A stretch of 64,000 bases of DNA from contig JAKCPI010010665.1 of NCBI GenBank assembly GCA_023213315.1, forward strand, positions 1-64,000. Reading direction: 5' to 3'. Each line of letters starts with the position of its first letter. The stretch's first letter is position 1. The position numbers and the translations under genes are program-made. This stretch comes from Euborellia annulipes. Lineage: Eukaryota > Arthropoda > Insecta > Dermaptera > Anisolabididae. The notes under the pieces were generated by a model that was given only the letters and a program-made list of their open reading frames with translations, was not told where the DNA came from and did no database searches. Below, one piece after another: positions 52,667 to 63,035 of the stretch.

Positions 52667-53207
52667 TTTACTTTCTCTTACCTATATATGTAATATATAT
52701 ATATATATGTGTGTGTTTGTCTGTCTGTGAACAAAATATCTCAGGAACTAAAAGAGCTAGGAGACTGAAATTTTATATTTAAGTAAGGTATCCCTCTGGC
52801 ACGTGACACGAAGGTTTTGAACAAAATCGGTCAAAGAATACTAATACTTTACTGATGAACTTTTTCAGTTTTTTTTTTTTTTTTTTCGATTTTCTCAAAA
52901 TTCGGTCGAACGATTTTGATTAAAATTCAAAAACCAATTATTTTTTAGATTCTCGTTGCCCTCAAAATTGTTTGAAGACCACTTTATTCTTGCACTTCAT
53001 AGGAGAAATAGTTGCCATGGCAACAAAATATAAATATTTTCACATGTTTATAAATTTTACATCTTGAATTTTAATATATTGGCGGAACCTAAATATATAT
53101 CGATACAAAAAAAAAAATCTAGTGTGACAAGCACAGAACACAACTTACGATTACCGAAGATAAGAGAAAGTTGTGTACAGTACGACCAGTCACACCAATT
53201 TTTTTTA
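52667..53207 (-). mobile_element. DHE-1 copy with internal deletion
   Basis: TTTACTTTCTCTTACC end, GTCTGTCTGTGAACAAAATA, GAGCTAGGAGACTGAAATTT and the full remaining core, ending in a hairpin AGTGTGACAAGCAC...GACCAGTCACACCAATTTT. The block around TCGATGTCGAG is deleted near the terminal hairpin. Confidence 0.75.
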
Positions 53208-53245
53208 TGCTAGTAGTCCCTCCAACTATGAAACTTTCAATATAC

Positions 53246-53281
53246 AACGTTTCAGTCTAATTTTATTGGACCATCATCTGG
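53246..53281 (-). ncRNA. Hammerhead-like core, solo
   Basis: Minus strand: CAGATGATGGTCCAATAAAA then TTAGACTGAAACGTTG. GATGA, one extra T, GGTC pairing with GACT (one G-U), GAAACGTT. The first box has A in place of T, so it is degraded. Confidence 0.3.
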
Positions 53282-53550
53282 TGTTAGAATTAAGATTGAT
53301 TTTTATTTATGAAGGATGATTTAATCTGATTGCAAGATTGTACGCTGACCATTACCAAATCCTAAAAAAATAAAAATAGTAATAATACAATATACATATA
53401 GGCCTATGTTTTACCGTTATTTAAATTTTATTTTAAAAAATAATCTAAATTCAAAATCTGATTGCAGTTTCCATCTGCAAGTCAATCTTAGGTAGTGTAG
53501 ACATAAACATCATAAGCTGAAAAACAATTGTGAAATTAAGGTAAAACAAA

Positions 53551-53625
53551 GCCCTCGGGCTTGGGGTAGTTGGTAGTGCGCCTGCCTTGTATACCAAGGG
53601 TCGAGGGTTCGGATCCCAGGCATTT
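53551..53625 (+). mobile_element. SINE-A head only
   Basis: GCCCTCGGGCTTGGGGTAGT and B-box GAGGGTTCGGATCCC, then a junction with mariner sequence at GGCATTTGTTATCC. Looks like a tRNA gene but the stems do not pair well. Confidence 0.65.
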
Positions 53626-54037
53626 GTTATCCTCTCTTCCTGTCTATCATTCTACAGTAGTTTCTTCAATTTTTTTTATCCCTTCCAAAAAATAAGATTA
53701 GTCGAGGGCATCAAAATCATCGTTGGAGTCAAATCTCTTTCCGCCGAGCCATTTTTTCAGGTTTGGAAACAAGAAGAAGTTACTCGGGGGTAAATCCGGA
53801 GAATAGGGCGGATGAGAGAGCAATTCGTATCCCCATTCATGGATTTTTTCCATTTTCTTCTCAAATCACGAGGTAGTCTGCTATTAATGGATGGCAAACA
53901 AAAACTAAAAGACCCAGCTGGTTCAAATTTCGACAGGAGTCAGCTGATAGTTGCCTGCTGACAGGAGCAGTGTTGCCATTTCAGTTTAAGAGGCGGAAAA
54001 TTCAAAAAGTCACGGACTTATTGACCTGCCCCTCGTA
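53626..54037 (-). mobile_element. Internally deleted mariner remnant
   Basis: Minus-strand terminus TACGAGGGGCAGGTCAATAA then GTCCGTGACTTTTTG is a typical mariner TIR next to TA. About 100 bp of 5' sequence join directly to the 3' part of a transposase. The 3' TIR was lost where the SINE-A head begins. Confidence 0.75.
53640..53852 (-). pseudogene. Mariner transposase C-terminal relic
   Basis: Minus-strand translation gives EKIHEWGYELLSHPPYSPDL followed by PPSNFFLF, the block with the third aspartate of the D,D34D catalytic triad (YSPDL). Then come a W-L-G-G-K-R-F segment, ALD, a stop, and SYFLEGIKKIEETTV, which matches the C-terminus (SY-LEGIKK-E). In-frame stops and the missing N-terminal and central parts mark it as dead. 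Confidence 0.8.
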
Positions 54038-54059
54038 TATCAGATTTTTAAAAATATGT

Positions 54060-54126
54060 TTATTTTGCGCTCCATGATTCCGGGGAATCGAACCCAAGAT
54101 CTCCAACTATTGCAGGGCATCGGTGT
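54060..54126 (-). mobile_element. SINE-D fragment (tRNA-like)
   Basis: Minus strand: CTGCCACACCGATGCCCTGC, GGAGATCTTGGGTTCGATTC and CCC. The B-box is perfect, no A-box. Similar to 56406-56466. Confidence 0.45.
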
Positions 54127-54441
54127 GGCAGGGGGAGGTTGGGGGGGTAATTGGTGGGGTGTTTGAGGGCCCCCCCCTCTTTGCACCAGGTCACATGATT
54201 CTCATCCTACTCATATTCAAGTTGACAGTGACGTCTAAGCATCCTAAGAGATGCAGGAAAAAGGGAGGAGTCGTAAAGAAATAGATTTTCTCATCTCACT
54301 ATAATCACCACCCCCAAATGCAGGATATTTATTAAATAGAACCCTCCCCTCGCACTAAAACATTGCTCGGCGCGCAAATACCGTCATCCCGTTGGTTGTA
54401 TGCTTGCCTATAAAAACCACACAAAAACAACCCAAAAATAA

Positions 54442-54448
<7 letters not shown>

Positions 54449-54472
<24 letters not shown>

Positions 54473-54532
54473 ATGCATTTGTGCCAAAGGGTGTCTTTCT
54501 TTTTTTTTCATCACTCTCTCTCTCTCTCTCTT
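54449..54532. repeat. (CT)n tracts
   Basis: Pure CT repeats at 54449-54472 and 54514-54531 separated by unique sequence; flanking open frames on both strands come from these tracts. Confidence 0.9.
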
Positions 54533-54799
54533 TCCCTTTCATGTTTTCCGGGTCAACGCCAATTGTTTCCGTTCAAATGGCTCTCTACTGTATTGATTGT
54601 ATAAACAAAAAAATAAAATAAAAGAATGAATGAATATACTAAATATTAAATCCAAAATTAAAAAAAAAAAAAAAGTATTAATAATCATGTTTTAATTTAC
54701 ATTTATATAAATCCATAAGCGGTCGGTCATTCAACTTGTTTGCATATTACGTGAGTCGAGTATTTACAAAATTTTTCAAAATGGGCTTTCTATTAGCGT

Positions 54800-55452
54800 T
54801 AGGGGTTGGAGAAAACCGGAAAATTTTGAAAACCGGTTTTTAGGTTTTTTACAAAGCGGAAAACCGGTTTTTATTTTCAACATCTGAATCTATTTAGAAC
54901 GCACCAGCATTTTTGGAAGTTAAATAAATTGGTATACAGCATAATTTAGAAATAAATTCATGAATCTCAAGGGCAACTTTAATAAACAAAAAAATGTAAA
55001 TCAAGGAATACAAAAAATCCAAAAATATTTTTCTATACATTTTCTATGGGAGAAATCGTAACTTTAGGAATTAATAACTCAAATAAGAGAAAGTAAAAAT
55101 TGTAGGAATTTCGGGACTCGAGTATTTTTCCTGGACTCTCCGTTATGTCCTCTATAAGTCTGCAAAATTTCGTCATTCCAAGTTGGTCAAAGACCAGACC
55201 GAGACAGACTCACATGCACTCCGCTATTATTATATATAGATTATTTAAGTATTGGAAAAAGGGCAAAAAATATGAATAATTTATAATCACGGGCTAATTT
55301 ATCATTTGAATACATATATTACTGAAGAAAAAATTAAAAAAAAAAAAAAAAAAAAAAAAACGGAATTCGGTTTTTCGGGAAAAACTCGGTTTCTCGGATT
55401 TTGAAAATTAGCCAAAAAACCGGTTTCGGTTTCCACCAGGGTCCAAACCCTA
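54800..55452. mobile_element. hAT-like element, TAGGG...TTGGA ends, with AACCGGTTT repeats
   Basis: Left TAGGGGTTGGAGAAAACCGG; the right end read inward is TAGGGTTTGGACCCTGG with AACCGGTTTTTTGG. TSD ATTAGCGT/CTTAGCGT (54792-54799 and 55453-55460), 7 of 8. AACCGG motifs cluster just inside both ends, as hAT subterminal binding sites often do. Contains a GTR fragment and a poly-A run. Confidence 0.75.
55020..55230 (-). repeat. GTR 5' part nested in the hAT element
   Basis: Reverse of GTR: TTTCTATGGGAGAAATCGTA, GAATTAATAACTC, GAGTATTTTTCCTGGACTCT, ATGTCCTCTATAAGTCTGCA and CACTCCGCTATTATTATATA. Confidence 0.65.
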
Positions 55453-55527
55453 CTTAGCGTAAAGTGTTTTGAGGCGCTTTGAGTCCAAAAAATGTTCGTC
55501 GCCAAAAGAGCTAAGAGGTTGGTTAAA

Positions 55528-55986
55528 TATATGTCCACTCAAAAAATCTGGCGTGACAAGCACAGAACGCAACTTTCTCTGAAGTTTAAAAACCCTATTT
55601 ATTTCAAATCAAATCAAAGGAAATCAAATTTTCTCGCTTGATCAAGTTTGGAATGATTAATAGATGGCGCTGAGGTATACGAATGCTTCCACATCAGTAA
55701 AGTGTACTTCAAACGATTTCCACGAAAAATATCACTGATATACATTTTAAAGAGAATCTAAAAAATAGTTGATTTGTGAATTTTAAACAAAATCGTTGCA
55801 GCGAATTTTGAGAAAATCGCAAAAAACTGAAAAAGTACATAAGTACGCCAAAACGACTTTTTTGGATTCAGGAGACCTTAAAACGTGTATATCCATCAAA
55901 ATCTCGACATCGAATATTTGACATGAATCCAATACTTTCTCTATATATATATATATTAACATATATAGAGGTAAGAGAAAGTAAAA
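55528..55986 (+). mobile_element. DHE-1, rearranged copy
   Basis: A half hairpin ATCTGGCGTGACAAGCAC (55545-55562), about 120 bp of foreign sequence, then the core from AGTAAAGTGTACTTCAAACG to the terminal palindrome GAGGTAAGAGAAAGTAAAAA with a deletion after AAAAAGTACAT. Confidence 0.65.
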
Positions 55987-56405
55987 AAATCGAAATTCTC
56001 AAAACTACGGTAGTTAAAATACTCGATTAAAATTGAGGTTACATTCTATTCACTTAAACGATAGATAGATCAAAACGTTTAGATAAAAATCGGCGCGCTG
56101 GTGGAAATAATAGAGTCTCAACTGAAGTTGAAGTAGCCTATACAGGTGGCGAAGTTTCTCTCTTTCTTTTTTTTTTTTTCCTTCTTTTGCTCCTTCTCGT
56201 TTATTTTTACGAAGAAGCCGATAAGCGAATTGCACCCTTTTTTTTTCCTTAGATAACACAATAACGCTCTTTAAAAAAAAAACGCATTGAATGAAGTGAG
56301 TATTATTAAATTAAATAATTTTTTTTTTAATTTTTATTTGAAGAATGAAGTGTGAAGATTTACACGTTAATTAATTTTATTTTATAAATGTGTATGTTTA
56401 TTTGT
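55987..56405. other. No gene recognised
   Basis: 56165-56179 T-run and a lysine-rich minus frame only. Confidence 0.5.
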
Positions 56406-56466
56406 TAGTGGGATGGATCATGGAAATCGAACCCAGGATCTCCAGCTTTCGGTGTATCACACTAAC
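56406..56466 (-). mobile_element. SINE-D fragment, copy 2
   Basis: Minus strand: GTGTGATACACCGAAAGCTG, GAGATCCTGGGTTCGATTTCC. Colinear with the 54060 copy; A-box part weak. Confidence 0.4.
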
Positions 56467-56629
56467 ATATAATTAATTAATTAATTATATTTTAAAACAA
56501 AATTAAAAATGGGAAAGTCGTTAAAATCTTATAATATAGAGATTATATAGAGATAGAGATTCAAAAATTTTTTAGAATAATCAATTTTATTTAAGTATAT
56601 GCATATATATGCATTGCATCTCAATATAC

Positions 56630-56800
56630 TGGGAACATAGTATGGAATGGAATGTTATGGCAATATTGTATTTCAATATTGTAGCAATATTCCCTGAATA
56701 AATAAAAAAAAACGCGGACATGTTGCTGGAATGCTGCAGAAATATTTAGTGCAATGTTTTGAAATAATATTCCTGCAACATTCCAGCAATATTTTGTGGT
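56630..56800. repeat. AATATTCC/GGAATATT repeat block
   Basis: Multiple alternating GCAATATT, GGAATGTT, TTCCAGCAATATT and inverted forms, built from CAATATTGTAGCAATATTCC and TGCAACATTCCAGCAATATT. Palindromic MITE-like block with unclear limits. Confidence 0.5.
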
Positions 56801-57139
56801 GCATTTGAAAATTTTGTTCAGTGGAATTTTATTTTTTTTTTTTATTATTAGGATTTTTGTTTCAATTCCGGTTCTGGTAATTATTTTAGGGAGTCAATAA
56901 GGAAGTAAGTGAATTCAAAGGCAAAGGGATTCTCTCATGACGATAAAGCCCTCTAGGGAGTCCCTTGGAGCATATTGATAGCAAAGGAGGTCATCTCACG
57001 CCCCTCTTGCCTTTAATAAGACGTGGGCCATTGGGGCCTTAGCCCGCCGGCCGGCCAGCCCTTTTCCCTTCCCTTCTCTCCTTCTATACACATTCATGTT
57101 TAAAAAGATGAAGCAACAATATTATTTTTTTTTCTCTCT
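56801..57139. other. No gene recognised
   Basis: GC-rich island at 57010-57070 (GCCCGCCGGCCGGCCAGCCC) in otherwise AT-rich DNA; no frame or known motif. Confidence 0.4.
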
Positions 57140-57275
57140 TAAAAAAACATATTCTAGAAAGAGACTATTTTTCTAAATAAAATGATATGCCACACTTGTA
57201 TTTAAATTTATTATAATTTGGTTAAAACAATGTTTTTTGTATCGAAGCGGCGTCGTCCGCCATCTTTTTTTTTCA
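57140..57275 (-). repeat. GGCGGA repeat copy
   Basis: AAAATGATATGCCACACTTG and GCGGCGTCGTCCGCCAT in reverse orientation. Confidence 0.6.
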
Positions 57276-57309
57276 TATCAAAATAACAATAAACTAAATA
57301 CGTATATGT

Positions 57310-58190
57310 ATATAATTAAAATTTAATATTAATAATAAATATTTAATTAAAATTATTCAATAAAGTTTAATTATATTCTGTCTTTGTTTACAAAAATGGG
57401 CGATAAATATTAATTATATTACTTGGTCTTTGTTTAAAAAAAAAAAAAATGGACGATAAATATCATATTCTTTGACTTTGTTTATAAAAATGGCGGATGA
57501 ATCTTTTAACCTCAATGAAAAAAACAACATGTTTTTAGCTAATTTATAATAAATAAAAATACAAGTGTTATATTTCATTTTAATCAGAAAAATGTCGGGA
57601 CTTAAATTATTGTATATAATAAAAACTTAAATAAATATATATTTATAATTAAAATTTAATATTAAAAATAAATAAATATTTAATTAAAATTATTCAATCA
57701 AGTTTAATTATATTCTGTCTTTGTTTAAAAAAAAATGGACGATAAATATTATATTCCTTGACTTTATTTACAAAAATGGCGGATTGATTCTTTTAACCTC
57801 AAAGAAAAAAGAACATGTTTTAAAATAATTTATAATAAATAAAAATACAAGTGTATTCCCGAGTATATATCATTTTAATCAGGAAAATGTTGAGACTTAA
57901 ATTATAAAATACAAACCTAAAATAAATTTATTATAATTAAAATTTAATAAATATAAAAGTTTAATTAAAATTATTAACTAATTACATTTTAATTATATTC
58001 TTGGGCTTTGTTTAAAAAAAAAAATGGACGATAAATATTCTATTCTTTAACTTTGATTTACAAAAATGGCGGATCATATCCTTCATCTCAACGAAGAAAT
58101 CATTTTTTTATCAATTTATAATAAATAAAAATACAAGTATGGCATATCATTTTAATCAGAGAAATAGCAGGATTTAGATTAATTTGATAT
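57310..58190 (+). repeat. Tandem array of three roughly 287-bp units (GGCGGA-related)
   Basis: ATGGACGATAAATAT occurs at about 57449, 57734 and 58023, spacing 285 and 289 bp. Each unit also has TTTACAAAAATGGCGGAT(or close), ACCTCAA, AATACAAGTGT and CATTTTAATCAG. Every unit contains both an ATGGACGA and an ATGGCGGA box after an A-run. Confidence 0.75.
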
Positions 58191-59087
58191 AATAAAAAAA
58201 AAGAAAAATCAAAAAAAAAAATCTCATTAAAGTAAAGAAATCTTTTATATTAAATTTCTATTTTCACCTTAAACAAAATGATTTATTTATTAATTAATGA
58301 GAGTGTATATGAAAGTAAAATTAAGTTAATCGCTAGTATAAAATCTAAATTTGAAATTTTACTAATCCGATTCAAGTTGAAAGTGAATTGAACTTTCATG
58401 AAGCGAGAGGGGGGGGGGAAGTGGACCTTTCACTCATTCACATTGAATTGGTCAGCGGCAAGGAGTTCTCCTCTCCTTTTTGGATACTGTTGTTTTGTTA
58501 TTGTGGTTGGTGACTGACTGATAATCGCGTAGTTCCTTTACTCTCTCACTCTTTCCTGGAGCATGACTAATCAGATATTTCTTTTTTTTTTGTGATATGA
58601 TTGATCTCTATTTTGTCCGCATCCCAGTTAATTTTGTGTTTAGTAATATATTGTCCCAGTTAATTTTGGATCTAGTAATATATCAACTTTTAATTAGTTG
58701 AGATGGATTTTTTTTTTAAGTTTTCTTCTTTTACTCTCAATTCTGAAAATTATCTAATTAACTTGATTAAAAAAAAAGAGACATTAGTTTTCAATAAGTT
58801 AATTAAAAACACTTGTCCCTTTGATTTCTAATTAGTTAATTTATTTGTGTATATTGATTTGCTATTTCTAAGAAATTGATTGAAAGGCAAGGAAAAAAAA
58901 GTTTTTTTTTTTTTTAAGTTCATAGGATGTGATTATACTAAAAAAGTTAATTCTAAATTTTGGTAAAGTACTTCATTATTAATATTATTAAGTAAAAGAA
59001 ACCAAGTATGCTGGGTCGATTGAATTAAGGTTATGGAGAAGAAATAACCAGCGACTGCTTTCCACATTAAAATAATTTATTTGTAAA
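58191..59087. other. AT-rich stretch without recognised gene
   Basis: G-run at 58411-58419; no repeat family or exon recognised. Confidence 0.5.
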
Positions 59088-59121
59088 TATTTCGGTATGC
59101 CTAACGCAAACCATCCTCAGT
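59088..59121 (-). ncRNA. Hammerhead-like core, solo
   Basis: Minus strand: GCACTGAGGATGGTTTGCGT then TAGGCATACCGAAATATT. CTGAGGA, an extra T, a GGT...ACC stem, GAAATATT as in the Penelope-like terminus. Confidence 0.35.
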
Positions 59122-59160
59122 GCATCAAATTATACAATAGTGGAGCGTTTTATAAAATTA

Positions 59161-59589
59161 TGAAAATCTGGTGTGACAAGCACAGAACACAACTTTCTCT
59201 TACCTTCGGTAATCGAAAGTGCTTGTCACACCAGATTTTTTGTGTCGACATATATTTAGTTTTCGCCGATATATTAAAATTCAAGATGTAAAATTTACAA
59301 GTATGGGAAAATATTTATATTTTGTTACCATGGCAACCATTTCTCTTATCTTTTCTATGAAGTACAAGAGTAAAGTGGTCTTCAGAAGATTTCAATTGCA
59401 AAATGAAAATATACAAAATAATTGATTTTTGAATTTTAATCAAAATCATTGGAGCGAAAACCACTTTTTTGGATTCAGGGGACCTCAAAACGTGAAGATC
59501 CATCAAAATCTCGACATCGAATTTTCGACATGAATCCAATACTTTCTCTCTCTATATATTAACATATATATAGAGGTAAGAGAAAGTAA
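59161..59589 (+). mobile_element. DHE-1 with internal deletions
   Basis: Hairpin TCTGGTGTGACAAGCAC...GCTTGTCACACCAGATTTT, core to TCAATTGCAAAATG, a deletion, then AACCACTTTTTTGGATTCAG to the terminal palindrome GAGGTAAGAGAAAGTAAATA. Confidence 0.8.
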
Positions 59590-59717
59590 ATAGTGTCAAA
59601 ATAAATTTCCTTTAGCATTATATTTAAAAAACATATCTTTTGTTGCTTTTCGCAAGTTTTATTAATTTATTATCATTGCTAAACAATTACACAGAATCTT
59701 TACAGCCTATATTTAAA

Positions 59718-60061
59718 CAGGAGAAGGAGCAGGTGCAGCCAAAAAACAAAAGCCACCGATTTAATGCAATTGGTAATGAGACGTTTCGGGTGAACTTCAT
59801 CTACCCATCTTCAGTCCTTCACAATTGTTAAAAGTCCCGGAGTTGGTCAATAGGGCAATACATGTAAATTTATGTATCATATGTCCTGGCAGCGTATTTA
59901 TTTAGTGAGAAATTTACATGTATTGCCCTAATGACCAACTCCGGGACTTTTAACAATTTTGAAGGACTGAAGATGGGTAAATGAAATTCACCCGAAACGT
60001 CTCATTAAATTGTATTAAATCGGGGGCTTTTGTTTTTTGGCTGCACCTGCTCCTTCTCCTG
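59718..60061. repeat. Foldback with paired hammerhead-like cores
   Basis: Arms of about 150 bp (59718-59871, 59910-60061) are inverted, starting CAGGAGAAGGAGCAGGTGCA. Each carries GGACTGAAGATGGGT, a loop and TTCACCCGAAACGTCTCATT reading outward. CTGAAGA, extra T, GGGT/ACCC stem, GAAACGTC is the clearest pair in the window. The spacer is about 38 nt. Confidence 0.75.
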
Positions 60062-60947
60062 TCTATAGAAAAACAGCCACTGACTTCATTGATTTGTCCA
60101 TATTTAGGTTAAAGTAAATAAGTAATTAATTTTTAATACGTTTCAGAGACGCTTTGTTTCTTTCGTCTCGCCATCACAGAAAAAAACTCTCTCTGTGAAT
60201 GTTGATGTGCCAGGAATAAATGAAATTATTTTATACAAGTTTGAACAATTATCATTAGTCTTATTAAATACTTGTTGCCAGTAGAAAATTCCGTTTTAAG
60301 GAACCAAACTTTTTTGAATCCCAGAAAAAAATACGAAATAAAGTAACTTTGCGTACTTTATTGTTCTTGTAAAGTATAATTACCCGAAATAACATACAAT
60401 AATTTCTTTTAAAGTACGGGTGGCATCCCTAACTGTACTAGATGCATAGATATTCCAACGACCCTAAGTATTTCCACATTCGATCCCTCCTTATTTTGTC
60501 AGGCTACAACTATACACATATTCCAAAATAGATATTTTTTTTTTTTTTTATTAAAGTAGAATTAGTAAACGGCGCGCGCCTCAATAATCCCATTTTGTCA
60601 TTTAAACAAATCAAAGTGTTTTTTTTTTTAACGTCTATAAATTATTCTTTGTTTGTATTAATATGTAGATGGATTTGTTTTTATCATAATAATTTAACAA
60701 AAAATCATCAATATTCTGTAAATAAATCCTCTGGCTTTTAATATAATTAAAAAAAAAATGTGATTAGTGATCAGATCAGCCAAATGGGATATCAATACCT
60801 TGAGGGCGCTAATAATAACATCCAAAAGAGGGAATGAATGATTTGTTTGAAGGGGCCCTTCAATTTAATAGAAATGCCTTTGACAGAACTTTAAAATTCT
60901 TTGTAGAAATTTAGGGTGTGGGGAGATTTTTTTCTTGACTTACAAGT
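60062..60947. other. No gene recognised
   Basis: AT-rich; T-run at 60537-60549. Nothing assigned. Confidence 0.5.
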
Positions 60948-61010
60948 TAGACTTTTTCAGTTATTTTCGATTTTCTCAAAGGATTTTAATTCAATTTCAA
61001 AAATCAACTA

Positions 61011-61135
61011 GCCCCCGAGTTTGGCGTTGTAGGTAGCGTGCCTAGCTCCTATACCAAACGTCGCGGGTTCGGACCCAGGCAGTCCGATGATTTTATTTAA
61101 GCCATTTGGATACCAGATGGCTTAAATAGAAATGG
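61011..61135 (+). mobile_element. SINE-A, tail missing
   Basis: GCCCCCGAGTTTGGCGTTGT head, B-box GCGGGTTCGGACCC, TTAAGCCATTTGGATACC. It then joins GTR GC-rich sequence. Confidence 0.7.
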
Positions 61136-61207
61136 GGCTTAGGCCCCCTGGACCCTCCGCCAGCTGGCTCGGCGCCTGGCGGACCCTCGCCTTTTCTAAA
61201 TTATGAA
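61136..61207 (-). repeat. GTR GC-rich piece
   Basis: AGGCCCCCTGGACCCTCCGC, CAGCTGGCTCGGCGCC and GGACCCTCGCCTTTTC are the reverse of 28140-28200. Confidence 0.65.
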
Positions 61208-61219
61208 AAGGAAATTATT

Positions 61220-61483
61220 TTTTTTTAAACATTCACACTTTTTTCTCATTTCACACTCACACTCACACACACATTCACACTGTCTTTTCGGCAACTCAGG
61301 CCATTTAAGACTTTAGACGATAACCGTTGTAATTAATATATATATATTGGGGTTCAGGCATTTCTATTTAAGCCATTTGGTATTTAAATGGCTTAAATAA
61401 AGTCATCGGACTGCCTGGGGTCCGAACCCGCGACGTTTGGTACAGGAGGTAGGCACGCTACCTACTACGCCAAACTCGGGGGC
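61220..61483 (-). mobile_element. SINE-A, full-length, 12-bp TSD
   Basis: Perfect TSD AAGGAAATTATT (61208-61219 and 61484-61495). Complete head (minus strand GCCCCCGAGTTTGGCGTAGT), B-box GCGGGTTCGGACCCC, (GTGTGA)n and A-tail. It is inserted in the GTR (AAT)n region, as at 27899. Confidence 0.88.
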
Positions 61484-61518
61484 AAGGAAATTATTATTAT
61501 TATTATTATTTTTACTTT

Positions 61519-61690
61519 TTTTTTTTAACATTCCCACTCACATTCATACAGTCTTTTCGGCAACTTAGGCCTTTAAGACTTTAAACGATATCCGTTATTT
61601 ATTATTATACATATTGGGGTCCAGACATTCTTATTTAAGCCATTTGGTATCAAAATGGCTTAAATAAAATCATCGGACTGCCTGGGGTCC
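61519..61690 (-). mobile_element. SINE-A fragment joined to GTR
   Basis: Tail and body present (TCTTTTCGGCAACTTAGGCC, ATCGGACTGCCTGGGGTCC). The tRNA head is replaced at 61690 by GTR sequence. Confidence 0.7.
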
Positions 61691-61802
61691 CATAACGTCC
61701 TCTATAAGACTGCAAAATTTCGTTTCAAAATTCCAACGGGAAGTTGGTCAAACAGAGCGTGACAGACGGACAGACGGACACTCCGCTATTATATATATAT
61801 AG
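61691..61802 (-). repeat. GTR 5' end
   Basis: ATAACGTCCTCTATAAGACT, AAAATTCCAACGGGAAGTTG, GACAGACGGACAGACGGACA and CTCCGCTATTATATATATAT: reverse of the GTR start. Confidence 0.7.
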
Positions 61803-61867
61803 AAGATAAATAAGTAAATTATTTTTAAGTAAAGTATTTCATGTTGCCAAGAAATATTATTTGACCT

Positions 61868-62046
61868 TTTTACTTTCTCTTACCTATATATATTTTTTAT
61901 TTTATTTATAATAAAAAGGTAAACACAGTACACAACTTTCTCTTACCTTACTGAAGGTAAGAGAAAGTTGATCACCATTTTTTTTACTTTTTACTTATAA
62001 AATGCAAGTGGTCAAGTTTGAAACTAAGATGCTATAGGAAACTAAA
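61868..62046. mobile_element. DHE fragments
   Basis: TTTACTTTCTCTTACCTATA end, a hairpin core ACACAACTTTCTCTTACC...GGTAAGAGAAAGTTG, then the DHE-2 motif AAACTAAGATGCTATAGGAA. The flanking TCTGGTGTGAC arms are missing. Confidence 0.55.
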
Positions 62047-63035
62047 AATCCGTCCAAGATTGAAATTAATTTCTAGCATCCATGCTTTGTGGTCCAGACA
62101 CAATCCTCTTCCAGTATCTCTCTCCATATATTAATATTTTTTAGGCAAATACGTAAGACTTAATACCCTCCAACGAAACATTTCCGTTCAAAGTTGGGGT
62201 CCAAGATCAACATTTGACCATCCAATCGGAGTGAGATGATGGCTTCTTGTAAAGCGGCTTAGAGCTTAGAGCTAAGAGCGGCTGCATGTCTAGTCTAACG
62301 CTCTAACGCAACGCACACAAGAAGTCAACAGACCCAGCCAGAGGCTGTTTATACTAGAGAAGAAGGTCAAGCCAATATTTGGTATTAAAGAGGGTGAGGG
62401 AGTATCTTAGAGACTCTCTCTCTCTCTCTATCTCTATCTTAAATCAAATGAATGAATGAATGCAAATAGTTCGATTTAATTGCAAATCTAAGAGAGAGTA
62501 AATGCATATGCAAATTTCACCCTCACTCAGTTTCAGATTTGATTTAATAATACACACAACAACAACATATGCATATATTGGAAAATGTAATTAAGTTAAT
62601 TTATAAGAAGGGTCTAACAAACAAACACTTGTGGTTTACAAAAGTCAACCCTTAACACGTTTCATTCATTGAATTACTAAAAAACAAAAAAAAAACTTTT
62701 AAGACATAACTGCACATAATTCCATAGAGGACCTTAATCATTTGAAGGAAGAGCTAAAATGGAAGAAAACTTAAGAAAGATCTGGGGGGTGGGTCCTTTG
62801 GCTCTAATGCCTTTGTTGGCCTTAGAAAAGGAGAAATTTTATAAAGAGATTTTTGGTTTTTTTTCTTGGAAACACAGTGCATATATGAATAGTGTTTTTT
62901 TTATTTATTTTTTTTTATTATTTTTTTTTTATTGTTAATTATGAAAATTGAATGATAATCAATAAGGTGCTGGCCGAAATGTTTCGGTGGAAACAAAGGC
63001 CTTAAATATTTATATATAATAATAATAATAACTGC
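62047..63035. other. No gene recognised
   Basis: 62050-62400 is of higher complexity (AGCTTAGAGCTAAGAGCGGC with local inverted repeats) but no frame, RNA or repeat is recognised. From 62640 on AT-rich. Confidence 0.4.

Noticed and set aside
53095..53110. TATCGATA at 53097-53104 as a DRE promoter motif.
   Set aside because: It is a mutated copy of the GTCGACA site in the DHE-1 core, hence repeat-derived.
53551..53625. Possible functional tRNA gene (A-box and B-box present).
   Set aside because: Acceptor and anticodon stems do not pair and the same head occurs in many SINE-A copies.
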